A program made the translations under genes and the position numbers. Of a stretch of 64,000 nucleotides of DNA, positions 1 to 13,700 are shown piece by piece; the first letter of the stretch is position 1, and each line of letters begins with the position of its first letter. The notes below the pieces were generated by a model. The model worked only from the letters and a program-made list of their open reading frames with translations, made no database searches and was not told where the DNA came from. The DNA is taken from positions 16,766 to 80,765 of the forward strand of contig SJOL01008747.1 in the NCBI GenBank assembly GCA_004794785.1, given 5' to 3'. The DNA comes from Opisthorchis felineus. Its lineage: Eukaryota; Platyhelminthes; Trematoda; Opisthorchiida; Opisthorchiidae.

Positions 1-1663
1 TAACCCTGGATCACTTGATCTAGGCTATGTTTACGCTGGTGCAGTCACCTTCTGTCCAGGTGTGAGCTGATTTCACTGTTTATGTAGCCGAATGGTTTAG
101 AGTCCAGTCAATAATCGGGCGGTCGGATGTCCACTTCCCCAAGAGATTCTGCAGATGCGCACTGCTGACGACGTTCCACAAGGATGGAATAGTCCAGCGA
201 AACGTCCGAACAAGGATCGACCTCACTTGCAGACTGAAACTTCGATGAGAAAGAAAGGTGGTTGGATGAAGATAAATAACCGTTGTTAAAACTTACCGCG
301 CCTCGGAAACAGCTCTACGGAGAATACCAATCACACGGGGTCATTGAAACCTGAATTAGAACATGCATCTTAACCTGCAGGTCATGTGCGGAGATATCCT
401 TGTGCCGGCAAGATAGCACTGATTGCACGTGTTTGGCCTTTTGTCGGTGACTGACGGCTGACTTTGGTGTAGGAACGTATCGTTTTGCGTGGTTATCCGA
501 GGCTTGTGACGGCGAGTGGTTTGTCGATTTCCGGTCGATGGTTTGTCTCCCATGAGTTGTGTTCAGACTGGTTGTTAGCGTCAAATTCATCAAGGACCCC
601 TGGTTTTAACATCCTCTTGATGTCCAGTCTGCACAACTCTACAGCTACGCCACTTTCATAATGAAATTTACATTTAATCTTTATAATTGGTTACACAATT
701 CGTTTCCGAAAGCATCCGAAAATACCATAGTCCCATAGTGTTAGAATATTAGTCCCGACGTCCATCTGTTACACAAATAGATAGTCCACACCAGTCCGTG
801 CAATGCACTTTTACACAGACAGAACTGTTGAGGTTTGTGCAACTACCTGTACAGGTAGGCTTTCATTAAACATTAATCTGTACACTTTCACCAAATCCAC
901 GGATGATTATGTTCCTTTAATGAATCTAAACAAAAATGGAAGACAATTTCTGCAGGATGCCATAATTTCAAAACATTAACAACCTATGTATGCATTACAT
1001 AGGTATGGAACAAACAAATTTGAGGTTTAAGATGCAAATTATTGAGGAAAGATACAACAGGTATAGCCGGGTCATGTAGAGTAGTGTTGACACAAAGTGT
1101 GGCTCAAGTCTGGTTGAAAAAAACTAAATCATTTAATCATCAAAGCTTCGATAAACGCCAACAAGCCTAGTCTCTCACTTGTGGAAACGATCTTAAACGC
1201 TCAGTAGACGTCAGTCTGGCCACTGTAGGCAAAGCACAGAAGGACTGTTTTCGGACTAAGTGGCTTACTTAACCCTAATGTAAGTTGTAGGCCTTTCGAA
1301 TAGAATTTAGACTTTGGCAGTATACCACAGCTAACAAAAACGTTCCAAACGGTGTTGTCCCTGTCAAGTAAGTCAGACCCAATTTGTTGCTTTACCCAAA
1401 GCCGACTGCAAAGCCGACCCAAGACATTAGTGAGCAGTTTTCGAAAAATTCGGGGTTTGTGGCTTGCAGATATTGTTAATCCAAACTCCGAACGCAAGTC
1501 TTCTCATGCAAAAATGCAGCAAAATGGATATCAAGCCGCTTTTTGCACGCCATGGGATGGCTATTTTGAAAATCGGTGCCTATTAAGCGAAGCTTCTTTT
1601 GAATTCGTTAGTACAAGTTGAAGAAATACCGCGGGGTGTTAAATTTCATTGTACGTCCCTCAG
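1..1663. other. No supported gene; upstream flank or intron of the ENTPD gene
   Basis: Neither strand shows an exon I can defend. The missing ENTPD segments (G-x-S-x-x-R, apyrase regions 2-4 with D-M-G-G-x-S-T) were looked for on the + strand and not found, so they should lie outside the window. Open frames here have no coding-like content or splice support. Confidence 0.5.
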
Positions 1664-1753
1664 CCACCAGTCATGCACGTGCAGAGGGCGTTAGCAACAA
1701 GGCGGAACAAGCATATTGTCAACAGTTAAAGCCCACAGTCCTTGAAGCTGAAG
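1664..1753 (+). CDS. ENTPD4: Probable ENTPD exon covering the apyrase region 4 end
   Basis: Thirty codons in the frame starting at 1666, containing T-S-H-A-R-A-E followed by a helical stretch. The position suits the ENTPD4 segment G-F-G-x-N-x-A-R. The acceptor is a pyrimidine-rich run ending in CAG at 1661-1663 and the donor is a consensus GTAAGT at 1754. If the previous exon ends in G, the junction codon is Ala, giving the expected G-F-G-A. The exon ends in phase 1 whereas the exon at 3184 starts in phase 0, so a further small exon (length 3n+2) is needed, or this exon is wrong. The match is suggestive rather than decisive. Confidence 0.5.
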
Positions 1754-4700
1754 GTAAGTCAGTATATTTACTCGTATCGCTTATAGGTGACCGTTTAGTC
1801 AACGTTCCCAGGCAAAGAACAAGATCGAAAACGAGAGTAGTTTGCGTTGCTGCATAGCTGCACGCAGTTCAAGCTGACAACTGAAGTGTCCCACAGCATT
1901 GCCGACGTCGGAAATACCTGAAGTCCACCGCTGTGACGTTTGCGCAAAGCTTTCTCAATAGACACCTGGTACCATTGCACCGCCCGGTTGAACACATACC
2001 TCTGTCTATCCTTGGAGCAGATGGCACCAAAATTCCGGAAGTCAAATTCTGACCCTGTATCTTGAATTGCCGAGCAGTTTTAGCAAGAGGTAATGAAACA
2101 AAAACTAAAAAATACCGTCTGTTGGGTTGTTACACAGAAGCGAATCCTAAATTCTCGCATGCTTTCAGGCCTTATCTATCAGAATTAACCAGCCAGCACT
2201 GTGAGTACATTAAATTTTGAAGCAGAACATCAATTTCAAGCGGTTCGAGTTATATGACCTCACCTAACTGTTTTCGACTTTTCTTACACATTACTATTAA
2301 GTTTCCTTATGAATAAGCAGCACGCTTCATGCCTCGTGGTTGGTGACTGGTGAGAATAAAACAGATGTTAGAATCACGCAATTCTCCTCCCACCAGCATT
2401 AACGAGGTAGTTAAAAAGAAAACAGTGTTTTAGTCACATAGGACAGGTGATCTTGAAAAAAAGCGTATTTGATGAAGTTTCGTGGGATCCCTGATGAGTG
2501 CTTATCGTTCAAGTGAGCTGAACGGACAATCAAAGGATGTCCGCTTTCTAATTTAGGGTAAAGCTGCACTACATTTGAGGTTCACTGCATAATGCACGTT
2601 TTGGTTAGTGGGCTGACAGGATAATTCATTCTAGTAGTTTGTATTGCTGATACATGATCTTACTTAAATGGCTGCTCCGAACTGACGTGGCAAAACTTTA
2701 CTAGGGTAACAACTAGGGAACAACAACAACAGCAGCAGTTTTGTCATACACCTGTCACGGAATAGGGCTTCTCAAACGGGAATCCTGAGTCGTCGGGACG
2801 AAAAACAATCAGATTATTTGGGTGTCGTTCTTGCTTACCTCAGTTGAACTGCATGGAACGATTACAGATCTTGGCCACCTGTACGATTACCGTTTTACTT
2901 GCAGGGTCAACAAAAACAAGTCCGTTGGGGGATAACTAGAATTGCTTTTTGGCCAACAATAGATATGACGCCAACCGAAGAACATTCCTGATTCAGGGAC
3001 TTTCAAAATACCTAAGTGCATGTCTGCTGGTTTTGGTTTTAGGTGAATGTGCATATCAGTACACCTTCTTTTGAGTTCAAACTTTTGTCCTTTTATTATG
3101 TAGACAACAAAAACAACAACAATCTGACATGATTCATTCCTCCGTATTACAGTTGCAAACCTGAAATTTTTCCTCTTTCGTAGGATCCTTGCTTGCAGAA
3201 GGGTCTGACCATCGATTCTACGCTTTCTCCAAGAGGACTGAATGATACAGAAACGCCAAGCAAAAAAGTGGAGGAGAAGGAGTACAACGTGCAATTTATT
3301 GTAAGTGTTGGTTTGTAATTTGAAAGCTGTTTGCGCCTATTTAGTTTAAACATTTTCCACCCCTGTGCGTCCTACATATCACTCTGTAGGCTAGTAAAAA
3401 CCCAAACAGCTCTTCTGACATAGAGCTACTTATGAGGCTGCCCGGAAACCGTTTGATAGCCAATTAGTGGAGGACCAACAGGTAGGCATGGTCACCTTGC
3501 TTTTGTTAATCTTATTTCTTACCTGAGCCAATGGATTTATGAAATCAGTTGTGCACAGCTCGGTGTTTAAGTGGGCAGTAGAACGATTCACAGCTGATCG
3601 GTCTCAAAAAGGGCACAATCAACAGTAGTCTGTAGAAGTGTTTTCAGTAACCTCATATGTAGCAGCATATGGGGAGAAAATGCTTCGGCGTCTTAAAGAT
3701 CTTCTTAGCTGAAAAGTTTAGTGGTTTTGTGGAGCAGAATTTGTTGAATAATATGACACAGGATAGATTTGGTTGCAATTTATTTGGGTCTCACTCTAGC
3801 GAATGAGTGTGGAACGGGAACGTAGGCAATTCCTAAATTCAACGCACTTTCACTCACAAAGCACTGATGATATCACTTCGACTGGTGATGAAACGTTTGC
3901 GACCAGATTTTACAGCTCAGCGAACAGACCAGCGGCCATCATTACAACCTGAACTACCAACATTCTGTTCAATTACAAAGTGCCAGCTCTATTCATATCC
4001 ATTCGCTTAAGTGGTCCCCCATCCATCATGGGAGGACTCAACATGTTCCAGTGGTAGCACATTACATTTCCGGGTCATATGGACCTGTGAAGCTCTTGGG
4101 TCTGCATGCTGAAGGGAATCGGACCTGACAACCTCACTCTGAAGCATCAACGGAGTTTACTAGTGTACATTTTCTCCAGTCTGTCTTCACTGTTATACTG
4201 GGAAAAGACTGCACCAGTGACCAGCCGACCGCTGTGTTGCCAGCTGACGCAGTAATGACTATCCACATGGAGCATTAGTACGATAATTTACTTAGGGGTG
4301 GTGCAGTATTCGGTTGCAACTTAATGAAACTGATGGAGAGTGTCAGCGCTTTGGTGTTGCAGGAAAGTAGCGCTGGCCTCGTTTAACGGCCCTTTCAAAG
4401 GAAGCTATGTTTAGGTTGGGTTGTAGCACCCAACAGACTCCTGTGTGCTCGTCAAAGTGAGCAGTCATTCCTTGCCCAGCGGTACTGAATGAAACAATAC
4501 CAGCTAACAAAATGAAATGAACACTTGCCTAGGTGACCTAGTCCCTGAAGTCAACATGCACAGGTCAGTCGACTACGTCTCACTAGTAGCATGGTTCCTA
4601 GTTGATCTGCTGGTACCTCTACTTGAACAATTTCAGATGAAGCTTAGCGACGTCCTGTTTGACTGCGATTAATGGATACGATCCCGTTGGATATCAATAT

Positions 4701-7700
4701 GGAATCAATTCTTACCTGAGAGTAAATAACCTCTTGAGTTATTTTTGTGCTCTGGGAGGTTTTTGCCTGTGGGTAGTAGATTAGAGTGAGTGTTTTGTTG
4801 AATTCAAGTCTTCCAGGGAAGACATTACTCTGTATCGCGTTTCGAACTTCATCGAAATTGTTTTTATTCAACCGGAAAGAGGTGTTTCCCTTCCTTTTTT
4901 CCACTTTGTTTTATAGGGTGAGGGTGATCCCGATAAATGTAAAGTACGTGTTCAGAGTCTTGTACTTGGTGGAGATATGGGTAAACAACGAGCACCACCA
5001 ATTCCGTTCGATGTAACGCCCTTTTACGGGTTGTCGGAATTTGTCTACTCTTTGGAGGGAGTATCGTCAGGAGAAATCTATTTCTACTCTGAAGCAGCTG
5101 AAAAAATATTAGTGAGTTGCATTAAAAAGTCAAATTTTGCCGGATGCATAACTCCTGTTAAGTCAACGGGCTTGTTAACACGTATTTAGAGTTCATTATT
5201 TCATTGGCAAAATACGGTGTGTTGCATCATCCTCATCAACATTATCCTAATCGCTTTGTGAGTACGAAATGTCAACTTAACGAAGTAAGTCAACGAATGA
5301 CGATGGAGCTTCTTTTGGGGATTTAAACTGCACCCTAGTTGAAAACACCAATGCATTGTTGACTACACTATTCTGAATATTGTGGAACTCAAATGAATGA
5401 AAATAAGCGGCGCCTTGGAGTCAACCTCCTGTTTTCTATCAAACTGAAGTTGTCCTTGGAGTGCAATTTTATCAGCGAAATTGTAGTAATGATAATGATA
5501 TCAGGGATAGTGACGGCGTTGGCCGGAGTGATCCAGGGGGATCTGAACCAAACAAAAAACGCACGTTCATGAGACTCCACAATGAAGTTACCCAAGCGGA
5601 CTTATCACCTTTAAAACAGACCGATTTGTACTTACTAATGGAAAGTCAGTTTACTGCGCGAGATGCATTCTTTGTTGTGCTCCGTCGAATTGTATAAAGA
5701 TTAACTGGATTTCTTTGCCTCAAGGCCAGTGCTGGGATGACCAATGCAACTGAATACCGCTTCTCCGTAGGAACCATGTTTGGTTGCGTGGACTAGTTAT
5801 ATTCCTGTGCCCTAAACAGATGGACGTTTTGTCTACCCATTCCAAGGCACCTGAGATCCACGTGAAGTCAGCACTTTTCTGTTGACCATTTTGATCCTGT
5901 CAAAATCAGCACTGTTTATGCGGAGTGAGCTTTCCAAGCACGACTTCGTGGTGTTATATTCAAGATTTGGCAGGATTAAGGTGTATGAGAGACGGAAGAC
6001 ATTTGTTTTAGTATCGGATCCAATGAGCTTGTGTTTGATGTTGGATTAAAGCACCCTATGCAGCGTTTTATGTCTAACCCTGGAGCATATGAAAGCCAAT
6101 TAGTTTATCTTACTTAGCCAGGGAGAAATACTCAAAGGAGTGGTGCAGATGGAGAAGCCGCATCCTGACTCAGTTGGTGAAGAAATAGCATGCTCTTCTC
6201 CGACGCTGAATGTACAACTCTAAAAGATCTAGATGAAGACAGTAACACTGTCTCTCTGTACCACAATTTTTTTCCGAGCGGAAGGAGCTAACCAGCTATG
6301 TTAGAGGGGTAGCAAATCCCTAAACCTAGTGTAAATCGTCTTATTAGGTTTCTCCACCCACGCATTTCAGAATATTTGGCTACATACTCAACAACTTTAC
6401 AGGTTTAATAAGGATGTTGTTGGAGCTGGATAGTGAACAGTGAAAAGGTGGTTGTAGGTTGCTACCTGAATCATTTCAGTCCAATTTTCTGGCAAAAATC
6501 CGTGTACGCCTGTACGTCGGTTCAGGTTTACGGCCGACTGTTCTACATTGTTGTTAACCTCTTGAAGTTCATATCAACAGTAAATAAACCAAAAATACAA
6601 TAAACCAATAACTATGTATCAGAAAGAGCGAGTCATTATATTTTCGGAAAATCACTACGTCCTGTGGGTGTCTTTCTGAGGTGGTTCGTGAGAACTTGGC
6701 ATCGCTTCTTGGCGTGTGAATTGCTTGTTTCCCAAGGAGCACGACCAAAAGAGGTGTATTTTGACAATTTTTCTCATCCGAGAGGGAAACAGTGCTATCG
6801 AAATGGCTAGTTTCGAAAAAAAGTTTTTTGCTGCCTATGGTCGTAGGCTTTTCACCCCGGGATGTTTGCAGTACCTCTTTTACAATGCTTGCTAGATCGA
6901 AAAGTTTCAAAATCTGTCTTATTAATAAAGGTGGCAGACTTCCTCACTCTGGAGCTCCTCCGCGTAGGTTATTTCAACAGTTGACGTGCATCTGTCAGTT
7001 TAGTAGTCTCGTCGAAAAAATACTATTCGCGCGGACAGGCTAAAACATCTTGTTGGTAAGGGACCTCTCCAATGAGGACTAAACTGAACAATCATACCGG
7101 TATATGTTACTAAATAGTGCATTCTTACAAAGCCAGGTTAACGTAACTGAGCTACCTTGGTGAAGCTCTGTTGAGGTTGAGAACGCCCTCCGAAGAAAAG
7201 CACTTTTATGGCTCAAAAAGTACTTCAGGACAAAAGAAAGACTGTAGCGGTTGGAAAGTCACTGATTAACAAATGATGTTGTAGGGACTCCATAAGTTTG
7301 TCTCTGAGTCCAACTTCACGGTGCGCGTAATCTTAGGAACTTGCATTGTGCAGGATGAATCCGGGATTTCGACTTCAAATTTGGTAAATTTAGCTTTGGA
7401 AAATAAGCAACAGTTATGGATGGCTTGGAGTACCTCGCAAGATGACCTGAATCCTTCGGTTTTGTACTCTTCGGTGCAATTTGTAAGCCTGCCATCGGCT
7501 TTGTCTTTCTTGGAAAAATTCTTCACAAAGGTGTAATTTGGTCCCTGAAGAGGCTAGATAAAACTGTCACTTTTAAATGATGGTCTTAAATAAGGCGTTT
7601 TATTCTTCGGTTGATATCTCCCTCTCTATGAACGGATTACCAAGGGATCAATTTTAACCTGTAACCCACAGTTCATTTCAAATAAGTTACCCCCATTGGA

Positions 7701-10700
7701 TTGAGTCGCTGAAAGTTCACTTCAGAAGTGATTTCTACTGAAATCTAGAGGTGTCTCAAGGGACCAAACAAAAGCGGTTCCTTCTGGACGGTGGTCTATC
7801 CAGAGAAGGGGAATGTCGTAAAACACTCACCATAGAGGCCAACCGATGGTCGAGGCTTGAGATTGCATGCTCATAGATGAACAACTGAATCTTCAATGAA
7901 ATAATCAAAAGTTGGACTGGTCTCTTGATATGGCTGTCTTCCATGTAGTTGGCTGTATCTCAGAGAAATAGCTAGCCTTTGGAGAAATCCCTTTAAAATT
8001 ATGGTTTGTATTCACTGAACAGGAATTTGTTGTCTTACAAACGACATTCGTTAGTATGCACTTCTTGTAGCAGTCTTCTTGATTCCGGGTGGTATGGTGG
8101 TTATACACCCAAGGAGTTCCACGAATGAACGACAAATTCTTGCTGTCCACTGTCCCGGTGAAACAATGCATATGGTGATGAGATGTTCTAACCGACCGCT
8201 TTTGAAATGTGATCATTGGTGACCGCTCTCCTGGAACCTCTTTCAGCTTTTGAGCCTACATAAAATAAGTGAACTTTGGTCAATCCTTTCGCACGGCCTT
8301 CCCGTAGCGGGGCGATTAAATTAGGGTCGTGCAAACGAAAGTCATATCTTAACGTCTTGAATCATCTTGGAGAAGCAGGTTTTCTAAAATGCGGTTGTTC
8401 AAATTTATGCCGGGTAGTGAAATACATGAAGACTCGGTGCAGGGGTTTGCATCCTTGCCTCTGTTGTGAGGTTACTTTGTGTCTGGAAAAAATGTAGGAT
8501 GGCCTCTGTTGGGAGTTGAAGACGCTGGTCTCTCAAAGGTATCAATTTCAAACCAAATCGCACGCAACTTTACCGAAGTGGCTTCAGTAAAGGGAGTTGG
8601 TCGCTCATAACCGGGAGATTGTTTGAGCGACTGCCTTTTTGAATACGATAAAACAGCTGAGAAAAAACACCCTGAACCGAATTCAGAGACGCAACTGTGT
8701 ATGTAACGCAAGGAAGCGCTGATTTTGTAAAACAGTTCCCAGAACCGACTCAAAGCATCTTTTAAGAGCTTGTCTGCCAATTGTCAGGCGGAATTTTATC
8801 CGTTATGACTAATCACTAGCTGGCTTTTCATTGGGGCACAGGTGATAGATGCTATTGAAGCCAGTGCATTCCTTGTCGCAGGTTAGCTTGATTTAGCACA
8901 CCTTAAAGTGAAGTAGGGGATAAAGCAGTCCGGTATTTTGAATGAATTACTGGAATTAGCAAAACTTCAGGCCCCGGTCGTAATGTTTATAGCTGGCCGC
9001 AGCCTTTTGAAGCATCTGCAGGAGTGTTCCCTATTAAGATCATCCTAGAGACATGAGAAATTAAGTGCTCGCTGTGTACGATTATTTATGTATGAAACAA
9101 CTACTTTTGTACCAAACCTTCTGAACATTTAACCTGGGATGCATTTTTAGAAGCAACATCTGAAACAAAAATTCCTTTTGTGCGTCGCATTTTTAAACAT
9201 AGTCATTGCAATTTGGTTCCATACTTTAGGCCACGAACGTTCACTTGCTCACTTGGCGCATGTGTCACGGATGAACTTTACAAAATCTCTGACAGTTCCG
9301 ATTCTATTAACTTCAGATGCATCTTAATTTCGTCAAATTACTTGGTATTTATTCAAAGTAACCATCTTCAGCATAGGCTGAGTTACACGGTATCAGTCAG
9401 TTCAAGTAGGCAAAGACTCACTGGCTGCCTTAGGAAGAAACTTGGGGGTGAAACCAATAATGAATTTGGTCCCACCGTGGTAATTTATTGAAATTCGCCA
9501 GCAGTTAAACCCACTTACCAATCTTGCTCCTTTATGTAGTGTAATACCTAACACAAGCTTGGCGACTTTTCCATATACTGATAGTTCGGGTAGTTTACCA
9601 GCTGCTGATCAAGTTGCTGTTGATCTGTTGACCGAGTTTGGTGAATGGTTCGCAAGCGTTTCGTAATTGACCGGAGACATAACACCAGTGCGTGCTGTCA
9701 ACCTTACCATAAGCACTCCTCCTCCGTTGTTTTGCTAACCTGCTGCCAAACTCAATGAACAAATCAATAGCCACCTGATCAACATCTGTATTAGCAAAAA
9801 GGTATCGGGGACCTGAACGGTGAACTTTCTGTCCAAATCAAGTGAATTACTCGTAAAGATTGGCGTGATTTCAGTAGACGTTATGAGTGCTAAACCGAAA
9901 TTTTGAATTATTCGAAAAGACCCGGTTTTAAGAGAACAAGGATAACTCTCTTTAGGGTAGTATCGTAAGCTTAAACGATCGCCGTGTTATGGTTACTATT
10001 GGATCGCGTGGGTAGTACGTTTCACCGCGATTTTATGTCACCTGTTCGGAGCAGTGCACAAGGAGAATTTTCTCCCGTAAGAAACTCGCTAATTATATTT
10101 GCTATTCAAAATCATTAGGACTTACAATTGGTGGTGTTAGCTTACGTTTACGATAAACAAGAAAACCGTTAGCATTCTGCAGAAGAAAAGTGAGGATACT
10201 GGGTGTGAAATTATTTGCCGTTATGCAATTACAGTAGCATGAAATAAATTAATCTTTCGGGAAGCTCTTGTGGCTGTTTTCTCTCGATAACGGGTTGTTC
10301 TCTGAACGTTTCCTATGCCGGTTCGTTGTCTATAACGACGGATTTAGCTGTCAGCCATATAAGAAACATTTTCTCAAGTTTCAAAAGATTTAATAACCAT
10401 CCAGGGCTCCCAGGTTGAAGATTTATTATAAAGTGTTTGAGGGCTAAAATTGTATTCCACTTCTTTCCACGTGGGAAAAAGTTTTCTTGTCGTAAGAGTG
10501 GCAATGGAAAGCCACGCTGCTAAACCATACTACTAAATCTGCTTCAGGCCAGACGGGACTATTAGGCTTGTTGAAGAGGTCGATCTTCGGGGTTGTCCGA
10601 TTTCTTCCACGTGATAGTGGCATCTCTTTGCATGGCGGACACACCGTCCGCAATAACCTCCAGGCTTTTTTAAAATAATATTCCAGCATTGTCACTACTC

Positions 10701-13700
10701 TCAGTGCTGTTTTGTCCACCATAAATTACTAAGGACACCATAGGCTGAACTGACGCGCCCTTAAACTAATCTAGGTGTTGTGTAATACCGTGTTCTCACA
10801 TGATTGAAGCAAATTCCACCAGTTATGGAATGAAGCCCGATGGCTTTCACAATCTTAGTGAGAGAGCCGACCAAACTCGAAAAAGCGTTGGAGAGATAGA
10901 AAGATAGTTATAGATACCAGGTTTCGAGAATGGGCCCTGCTTGCTTTAGACTGGATTTTTGTCAGGTAAATTATGATGAAAGTGTATAGAGTGTTAACTA
11001 TGCTGATTATATTCTCCTGTTCGGCCGATGGTGATCGAAACTGCAAGCAGTTGTCTATTGTGTTTTATGTTTACAACTGAGTTTTTAAACATCAAGAAGT
11101 GGCCTCAACTTTCTTCAGATCACGACTCAAAAGGTTAACGAAAGCATTGCTTGTTGGGAGAAGCCCAGGTGCGGCTCGAAATGCTTGTGGGTTCATAACT
11201 GTAAGCAGTTACTGTTTACACTACAGTTACAAAGATACAAAGGGCAATGATCTGTTATGGTCCAGAAGCATTTGATTGTGAGAAGTCGGTGAGCAAAACA
11301 CAAGTGATCAGTCTATTTTAGCTACCATTGTGGATTCAATTTGCGCCGGTTTTCCAGAGCGACCGAAATATATTGAATCCATGTCATGTGTGGAACCATC
11401 AGTTTGTGAATAATTTTTAACACTGATTGTCACAGCTTTACCACAAGATTTGACTGCGTGAGAATAAACTTGACAGTTTGTTACCCAATATTTAGCTGAA
11501 AATTTGAGTAGAATGTACTCTAACAAGTTTCGGGTTTGCTGCCTGTAACATCTAGCACAAAAGTTTGACGTGACGTGCGAATTTTACGCGCAGATACCCG
11601 TTGTCACTACCGCATGGTTTAGTGTCCCTATTGCTCTAATCTCTGTGTTCGTGCGAGTTCCCGTAGACGGAATGTGGAAGGCAAGTGTGCAGTTAGTTAG
11701 ATGGTCATACTGCAATCGAAACTGGGATGCTTGTTTTGAAAACCCATAGGCAGCAGTTGACTGGGGTTCACAAGTCCAGGTGATTGTTCGTTAGGAAGCA
11801 GAGGGATGCAAGTCGTAAAAATGCTGTTGTGAGGTACTGCTAATCGATACCGTATTGGAATACGAGATGCCGAGTTGGAGTTGTGTGCAATCAGTCAGTC
11901 AGTCAGTCATTCAGCTCAAAGACTGTCAACCGAATAGCGAATAGCTACAGCTACATTACCGAACGGAAGGATGATAAGGACATGAGCGCCATGCGCTGGA
12001 GGCGATGCCCCCGACAGTTTATTTGAAAAGTGCTGGGTCATGTGAACTGGTCGCTCCTTAAAAACGCGATATTCACACCCCATTTTGCTGGTGCAGTAAT
12101 ATCCAAAACTATCTGCAGTTTCTCATCCATACAGGTGTTCATTTATATAATCGATTCTACTGTAGTTTTGCCGTTTTACAGCAAGGAATTTCAGGGAGTA
12201 GTAGAAAATCTTCAGCGGAAAGGAGGACGTTTTCTCTAATTTAACTGAATAGATTTTTAAACAAGCAAAGTGCTAAACTCACATTAATGCCTGTTTTACC
12301 ATTCGGCAAAAAAGAAACTCAACGAATCCATACTTCGATGAATTGAAGCGAGCTAGACTGACCGGTTTCAAAGTGTTCACAATGATTTCTGACTGACTAT
12401 ATTGCGACAGTAAACAAGTTTGTGCCATAGTCTAAATTCCAGTGAATTTTGTAACTGGGATTCCGTTCACCATGATACTTCAAACTCCGTACACTCTGGA
12501 GGCACAAATAATCGTGAAATATTTTGGAAATTAGGGAGCATCTCCTCGGTTTCGGGGATTTGGTATCCTATGAAGAGAATTAGTGTCCAACTTCGCCAGC
12601 TGCAACAAAAACGATCGACCGGAGGCGAGTGATTCTTGTTTAGGCGTTTTGCCAGCATCTGAAGAAGCAGGCTAGCGATGATATTTGTCACCTTCCTGTT
12701 AAAAGTTGTGTGAGCCTTATCAGAACCCGAGCGCGAGTTGGAGCACCCAGAGCGTTGATTTCATCAGTATAACAAAGTTTAATTTCGTCAGTGACAACAA
12801 TGCTAGTGTTGAAACACCAGTCCTTAACTATCTTTTCAATGTTATCCATTCATTTGTAAAGATGAAACAGGCAATTAAAATGCAATTTTCTCTCTTCTCA
12901 AAGGAATTGTGTAAGAGGCCCTGGGACGAATATACCGAAATTCTAAGAAAACAGTATGGGGACGAAGAGACGTGAGTCATTCCATATATTTCGTACCATT
13001 TCTCAGTTCAATAATGCAAGACGATTCCGACGCTGGTAAGATGTTCAGAGTGTCACGTCACTGGTGGAAAGACTCGGAAATCAAGATCATCCCCTATCTT
13101 TGCCATATCCGATTTCATCAGATTTCGAACATTTCATAAAATCAAAGATTATAGGGTCGGATAGTGAACGAATAATTAGAGTAGGTCCCACCGAAAATGC
13201 ATCGCCAACGAAATCGTCATCACCAATCCTGGTTTCTTCTTGTCTGTTATCAAAATACCGCGTCTTTCTTGACTTAACGAGCCCGCCTTGAACATCACAG
13301 CCTTCCATTATCGTACATATTCATATTTTCAACTTTTGAGCATCCTAAAATGCAACCACATCCGTCAATGGTACTTGTTGTGCCGAGGAAAAAGAGAGTT
13401 ATGTTACTTAATTTTGTCCTTAAACTATTCCCCACCAAAGGATGCCTCATGGCTGTTCACATGATATGCACGTAGAAAAAGCAAGTAAACAGAAAATCTA
13501 AGACCTGACTGCGGTCAAGTAAATGGCATGCGGTCAAGCTTGTCGCTGCTTTAGACTCACAAGGTAATATAGATTATCTTTGGGCAACTCACCCTTCTCA
13601 TGCACCGTAGCAAGTACTTAGGATAAAATAAGCGAAGCGAGTCTAAAAGCAGCTCACAAAGCATCCCGAATCGTGCACCACCCATTGGATCTGAGGCTGT

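Larger units (their letters stand above)
5112..12903 (+). other. ENTPD4: ENTPD intron, about 7.8 kb
   Basis: Intron bounded by GTGAGT at 5112 and a pyrimidine-rich AAG acceptor at 12901-12903. Apart from the open segment at 7285 and a short (CAGT)n run at 11.9 kb, I see no gene or known repeat. The many open frames of 60-110 codons on both strands lack splice support. Confidence 0.8.

Noticed and set aside
2489..2510. GGATCCCTGATGAG, resembling the DPC codons or a hammerhead core
   Set aside because: The Asp-Pro frame hits a stop at once, and no GAAA, stem II or stem III follows at the right distance.
4020..4050. ATGGGAGGACTC (M-G-G-L), tested as the D-M-G-G-x-S-T motif of ENTPD
   Set aside because: Lacks the Asp before it and the Ser-Thr-Gln after it, and lies downstream of the exon that should follow it.
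13087..13308. Protein-like open frames on both strands just after the ENTPD exon at 12904
   Set aside because: Both strands are open and neither has good splice sites. The ENTPD phase is already satisfied by the 32814 exon.
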